A stretch of 9,062 nucleotides of DNA, taken from contig JANORP010000232.1 in assembly GCA_031415375.1 (NCBI GenBank), positions 1 to 9,062 on the forward strand, written 5' to 3'. Shown one piece after another: positions 6,730-9,062 of the stretch. The notes under the pieces were generated by a model, which did not search any database, was not told where the DNA came from, and saw only the letters and a program-made list of their open reading frames with translations. Every line of letters starts with the position of its first letter. Within the stretch, counting starts at the first letter, position 1. The position numbers and the translations under genes were made by a program. This stretch comes from JADKCL01 sp031415375. GTDB lineage: Bacteria; Bacteroidota; Bacteroidia; J057; JADKCL01.

Positions 6730-7088
6730 CCGCCAGCGAGTTTGTATTTATAGCCTTCTTTTTCCAGACGTGCCCCGACCTCCTTGCGCTTGTCACCTTG
6801 GATGAGTATTTCCCAATCCTTAACCGTGCCGCCAGAGCCGCAGGCTTGCTTCAGCAGTTTGCCTAGGGCCTCCAAGTCTTCATTGCGGCCACGCCATTCG
6901 CGTACCACGGTCGTGAGCTTGTTGCCTTTGCCGCGGATGAGATGAACGCGCAAATCTTGCTGATTGGGAGCTGGGGTGATGCTCCCTGTTGATTTACTGG
7001 CATTGGAGGGCTTGAACTCTGGGTCGGTCGAGTACACGAGGCCGCCTAGGCTATTGAAATCGTTGGATATTTTTTTCTTTTGCGCCAT
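6726..7088 (-). CDS. yciH: SUI1/YciH-family translation initiation factor homologue
   Basis: A 120-residue protein with a disordered, polar N-terminus (1-44) and a SUI1/eIF1-like domain (about 45-117). Diagnostic segments are DLRVHLIRGKGNKLTTVV (45-62), LGKLLKQACGSGGTVKD (75-91) and EILIQGDKRKEVGARL (93-108). The GSGGTVK and IQGD blocks are the bacterial YciH signature. In E. coli, YciH is thought to influence translation initiation fidelity or stress translation by binding the small ribosomal subunit; by homology the same is inferred here. The ATG at 7086-7088 matches the usual start (MAQKKK); the frame could extend to 7133 but the extra 15 residues are not family-like. Its TGA overlaps the ATG of the SanA-like gene. 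Confidence 0.9.
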   Translation of the reverse strand: MAQKKKISNDFNSLGGLVYSTDPEFKPSNASKSTGSITPAPNQQDLRVHLIRGKGNKLTTVVREWRGRNEDLEALGKLLKQACGSGGTVKDWEILIQGDKRKEVGARLEKEGYKYKLAGG

Positions 7089-7226
7089 CACTTGAGGTCG
7101 GCCATTTAGTACCGACTGCTTTGCAAGTATCAAAACAATGGAAATTTTCTGGAATGCTCAATGCTCAATTTTCAACGAAGCATGATGGCGTTGTGTGAAC
7201 ATTGGTCTGGAGGCTGTAAAACAAGC
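7089..7226. other. Intergenic region upstream of yciH-like gene, no gene seen
   Basis: This 138-base gap separates two minus-strand genes. It should hold the promoter of the SUI1/SanA unit and the end of the aminotransferase transcript. It contains a two-copy tandem AATGCTC at 7153-7166 that looks trivial. I see no hairpin with a T run and no exact TAnnTTTG reading leftward, so read-through from the aminotransferase gene cannot be excluded. Confidence 0.4.
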
Positions 7227-8075
7227 CTAAATCGTGGATATCTTGGATCTAATTTGGTTCATGTAAGGGAATTCCTGGGAGGTATATCTGCTAGATGGTA
7301 TGCTAGATATAGGTTGGATGCCTTGGATAGCATTGGTGTAAAAGGCTTCTGATGCCCTGTGAATCTCTTGTGGAAGGATGGCTGTCTCCCTAATTGGTAG
7401 GGAAAGCATCCGCGCTGCCTCCAATGCACGGGCGCGCATCGTACCTGGCAAGCAACCACTTTCTAGTCGAGGGGTAATGAGGCAACCGTCGATTACCAGA
7501 AAAAGATTGGCAGCCGTCAATTCGGCGAGCTCGCCGTTGATATGGGAGAGGATAGCATCGTCATAGCCTAGAATTCTAGCTTGTCGGGCAGCAAGCACAT
7601 AAGGAAGGGCATTGAGGGATTTTGTTTCGGAGAGAATGGTATGGGAAAGTGGGAAATCGTTGTTGATCATAAGCCGCTTGGGCAGTTGGAGTTCCCAAGG
7701 ATCGGCTTGTATTGGTTGGATCTCCCCGTAGATCTGGATGGCGTCAGTAGATGGCAGATAGGTCCCACCGTCGGCTCTGAAAACAGTAATGCGCATCCTG
7801 CCCAAGCTTTCTCGCCCCTGACCTTTCAACAACTTTTCCACAAGTGCCTGTACTTGGAGGCACAAATCGGCCTCCAAGGGAGCAAAACCAAGGATTTTTG
7901 CCCCCTTTAGTAGGCGCTGAAGGTGCATTTGCATGGCTACAGGCTCAGCCTTGCGAACCAATATGGTTTCAAAAATGCCATCCCCGTAGCGAAATGAACG
8001 ATTCTGTGAGCTGATTATCAGTCGATCATCGACGAGCAGCGATTGTCCCAGTATGTAACGCACTTGAATTGGCAT
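7227..8075 (-). CDS. Class IV (fold-type IV) PLP-dependent enzyme, aminodeoxychorismate lyase-like
   Basis: A 282-residue cytosolic PLP enzyme of the class IV aminotransferase family, which includes branched-chain aminotransferase, D-amino acid aminotransferase and 4-amino-4-deoxychorismate lyase (PabC, making p-aminobenzoate for folate). Visible landmarks are FRYGDGIFETI (28-38), the Schiff-base lysine Lys152 in TKSLNALPYVLAARQA, NGELAELTAANLFLV (180-194) with the PLP-ring Glu185, TPRLESGCLPGTMRA (201-215) and FYTNAIQGIQPI (245-256). All PLP contacts expected of the fold are present, so it should be active. Length and the absence of a branched-chain aminotransferase-type N-terminal extension favour a PabC-like role, as for many Bacteroidota homologues, but substrate cannot be fixed from sequence. 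It starts at the ATG at 8073-8075 and is divergent from the hydrolase-fold gene to the right. Confidence 0.85.
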   Translation of the reverse strand: MPIQVRYILGQSLLVDDRLIISSQNRSFRYGDGIFETILVRKAEPVAMQMHLQRLLKGAKILGFAPLEADLCLQVQALVEKLLKGQGRESLGRMRITVFRADGGTYLPSTDAIQIYGEIQPIQADPWELQLPKRLMINNDFPLSHTILSETKSLNALPYVLAARQARILGYDDAILSHINGELAELTAANLFLVIDGCLITPRLESGCLPGTMRARALEAARMLSLPIRETAILPQEIHRASEAFYTNAIQGIQPISSIPSSRYTSQEFPYMNQIRSKISTI

Positions 8076-8169
8076 AGACTTTGATCAAGGAATCCAACCG
8101 GCCGGGTGATTTGCAGATGCTTTGCCGATTTCGGCTTAATTTTACTAAAATTGTGGGTCATTCTGGCAC

Positions 8170-8177
8170 TATCTTTA
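8170..8177 (+). promoter_or_regulatory. Weak candidate -7 element ahead of the hydrolase-fold gene
   Basis: TATCTTTA matches seven of eight positions of TAnnTTTG, and a TTG lies at 8151-8153, 16 bases upstream. However, it would place the transcript start only about ten bases before the ATG at 8195. Another near match, TAAAATTG, overlaps that TTG. The divergent gap is AT-rich here and a promoter is expected, but which element is used cannot be decided. Confidence 0.2.
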
Positions 8178-8194
8178 AAAACACGATTGCAGCT

Positions 8195-9043
8195 ATGAAA
8201 TTTACGAGAACACTTTTTGCATTGATGCTGACCATGGTGCTAGGCGCTAGTGCATCCATGGCCTTGAATCCATCACGGGAATACAAGCAACTCCCAGATA
8301 AGTACAACATGACTTACGAGGAGGAGGAAGTGACAACAGCCGACGGCGCGAAGCTGAAGGCTTGGTATTTCCCTGCTACGGAAACCAAAACTACCCAACT
8401 CGTACTGATGTGCCATAATGGGGAAGGCAATATGGCCGACTATTTGCGCAAAGTCGATCAGTTTCGCACCAATGGCTACAATGTTGTGATATTTGACTAT
8501 CGCGGTTTTGGGAAAAGCAGCGATTTTGCCATCGATAACAACATGTACCTCTATCCCCATTTCCAAGACGACGTCAAGGCGATGATCGACTTCTGCCGTC
8601 TCAAATACGTGCAAGCCTTTAACCTTTATGGTTGGGGAATGGGCGGTGGACTAGCCTTGGGCATTGGTTGGAACCGCAATGAAATCAAGAAAATCATCGC
8701 AGATACCCCATTTCTAAGCATGGAAGACCTTGAAAAGCGTTTTTCAAGCTGGGATACCCCGATGGAAGTGCCCTTTGCAGGCTATGATAAGAAATTTGAA
8801 CCGATCTATGCGTTGGATGCCGCACCAGTGGTGCTCAAGAATGGCTACAAGCAAATATTGCTCATAATCGGCAGCAACGACATCCTGTTCAAGGTCGAAG
8901 ACATGAAGGCATTGCAGAAAAAGCAGCCCAAGCTAGTAGCCAAAGACATCTTTGTGGTCACCAACCCAGATCGCATCGACAACTTCCTAGTCGATAAAGC
9001 CGCCTATTTCAAAGTCATGGGTGAGTTTCTCAAGCTTCCTTGA
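8195..9043 (+). CDS. Exported alpha/beta-hydrolase-fold protein lacking catalytic Ser and His
   Basis: A 282-residue protein with a Sec signal peptide (MKFTRTLFALMLTMVLGASASMA, cleavage near residues 20-23), so it acts in the periplasm or outside. The fold is clear: KLKAWYFPA strand pair, LMCHNGEGN (71-79) at the place of the usual HGN oxyanion loop, VVIFDYRGFGKSS (97-109), NLYGWGMGGGLAL (143-155) as the nucleophile elbow and ILLIIGSNDILF (221-232) holding the acid Asp229. It resembles the BAAT/DUF1749/Abhd13-type serine hydrolases. At the elbow the nucleophile is Gly148 (codon GGA at 8636-8638) where Ser is expected, and no His occurs in the segment after Asp229 where the catalytic His should be. 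The protein is therefore probably a non-catalytic binding or regulatory member. The ATG at 8195 gives the signal peptide; an upstream TTG at 8081 would bury it. It ends 19 bases before the window edge. Confidence 0.85.
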   Translation: MKFTRTLFALMLTMVLGASASMALNPSREYKQLPDKYNMTYEEEEVTTADGAKLKAWYFPATETKTTQLVLMCHNGEGNMADYLRKVDQFRTNGYNVVIFDYRGFGKSSDFAIDNNMYLYPHFQDDVKAMIDFCRLKYVQAFNLYGWGMGGGLALGIGWNRNEIKKIIADTPFLSMEDLEKRFSSWDTPMEVPFAGYDKKFEPIYALDAAPVVLKNGYKQILLIIGSNDILFKVEDMKALQKKQPKLVAKDIFVVTNPDRIDNFLVDKAAYFKVMGEFLKLP

Positions 9044-9062
9044 GAATCTAGTCAACAAAAAT

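Noticed and set aside
5995..6753. 252-residue open frame on the plus strand opposite the SanA-like gene
   Set aside because: The minus strand encodes an unmistakable DUF218 protein; the plus frame has no family resemblance and starts inside the remnant/terminator region.
7153..7166. Tandem AATGCTC repeat
   Set aside because: Two copies of a 7-mer only, compatible with simple slippage; no CRISPR or iteron character.
8081..8194. TTG-started N-terminal extension of the hydrolase-fold protein
   Set aside because: It would bury the signal peptide that starts cleanly at the ATG at 8195.

Overview
The window looks like chromosomal DNA of a free-living bacterium of the phylum Bacteroidota. The reasons are a DUF4157 protein in the style common in that phylum, a SUI1/YciH-like protein, lipoprotein and signal-peptide-led envelope proteins, weak or absent Shine-Dalgarno sequences, and a good match to the Bacteroidota TAnnTTTG promoter element. 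This assignment is an inference from gene content; no rRNA or other marker gene is present.

Layout. Positions 3-161 hold the C-terminal tail of an unidentified gene. A gap with a phased 13-bp direct repeat and a promoter-like element leads into a c-type cytochrome lipoprotein (410-1894, +), which ends at a clear hairpin-plus-T-run terminator (2010-2061). Converging on it from the right is an SGNH/GDSL lipoprotein esterase (2066-2785, -). An AT-rich region (2786-3098) carries a perfect 16-bp palindrome.

The accessory core follows. A 741-residue DUF4157 protein (3099-5324, +) joins the extracellular contractile injection system (eCIS)-associated leader domain to a large C-terminal region I do not recognise, ending in a transmembrane helix. 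About 170 bases downstream lies the wreck of a second DUF4157 gene (5494-5973, +). It has a frameshift, two nearby TAG stops and an internal deletion that removes the HExxH part, yet it keeps a different C-terminal tail. Together they look like a small effector (toxin) array undergoing turnover. No eCIS structural genes lie in the window.

The right part is housekeeping. A two-gene unit on the minus strand, SUI1/YciH-like protein then SanA/YdcF-like DUF218 membrane protein, has an ATGA overlap. It is followed by a fold-type IV PLP enzyme (7227-8075, -) resembling aminodeoxychorismate lyase or a branched-chain aminotransferase. Divergent from that is an exported alpha/beta-hydrolase-fold protein (8195-9043, +) whose nucleophile position is Gly and whose catalytic His is not evident, so it is probably a pseudoenzyme.

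The most interesting items are the DUF4157 protein with its unassigned payload, its decayed neighbour, and the active-site-less hydrolase.
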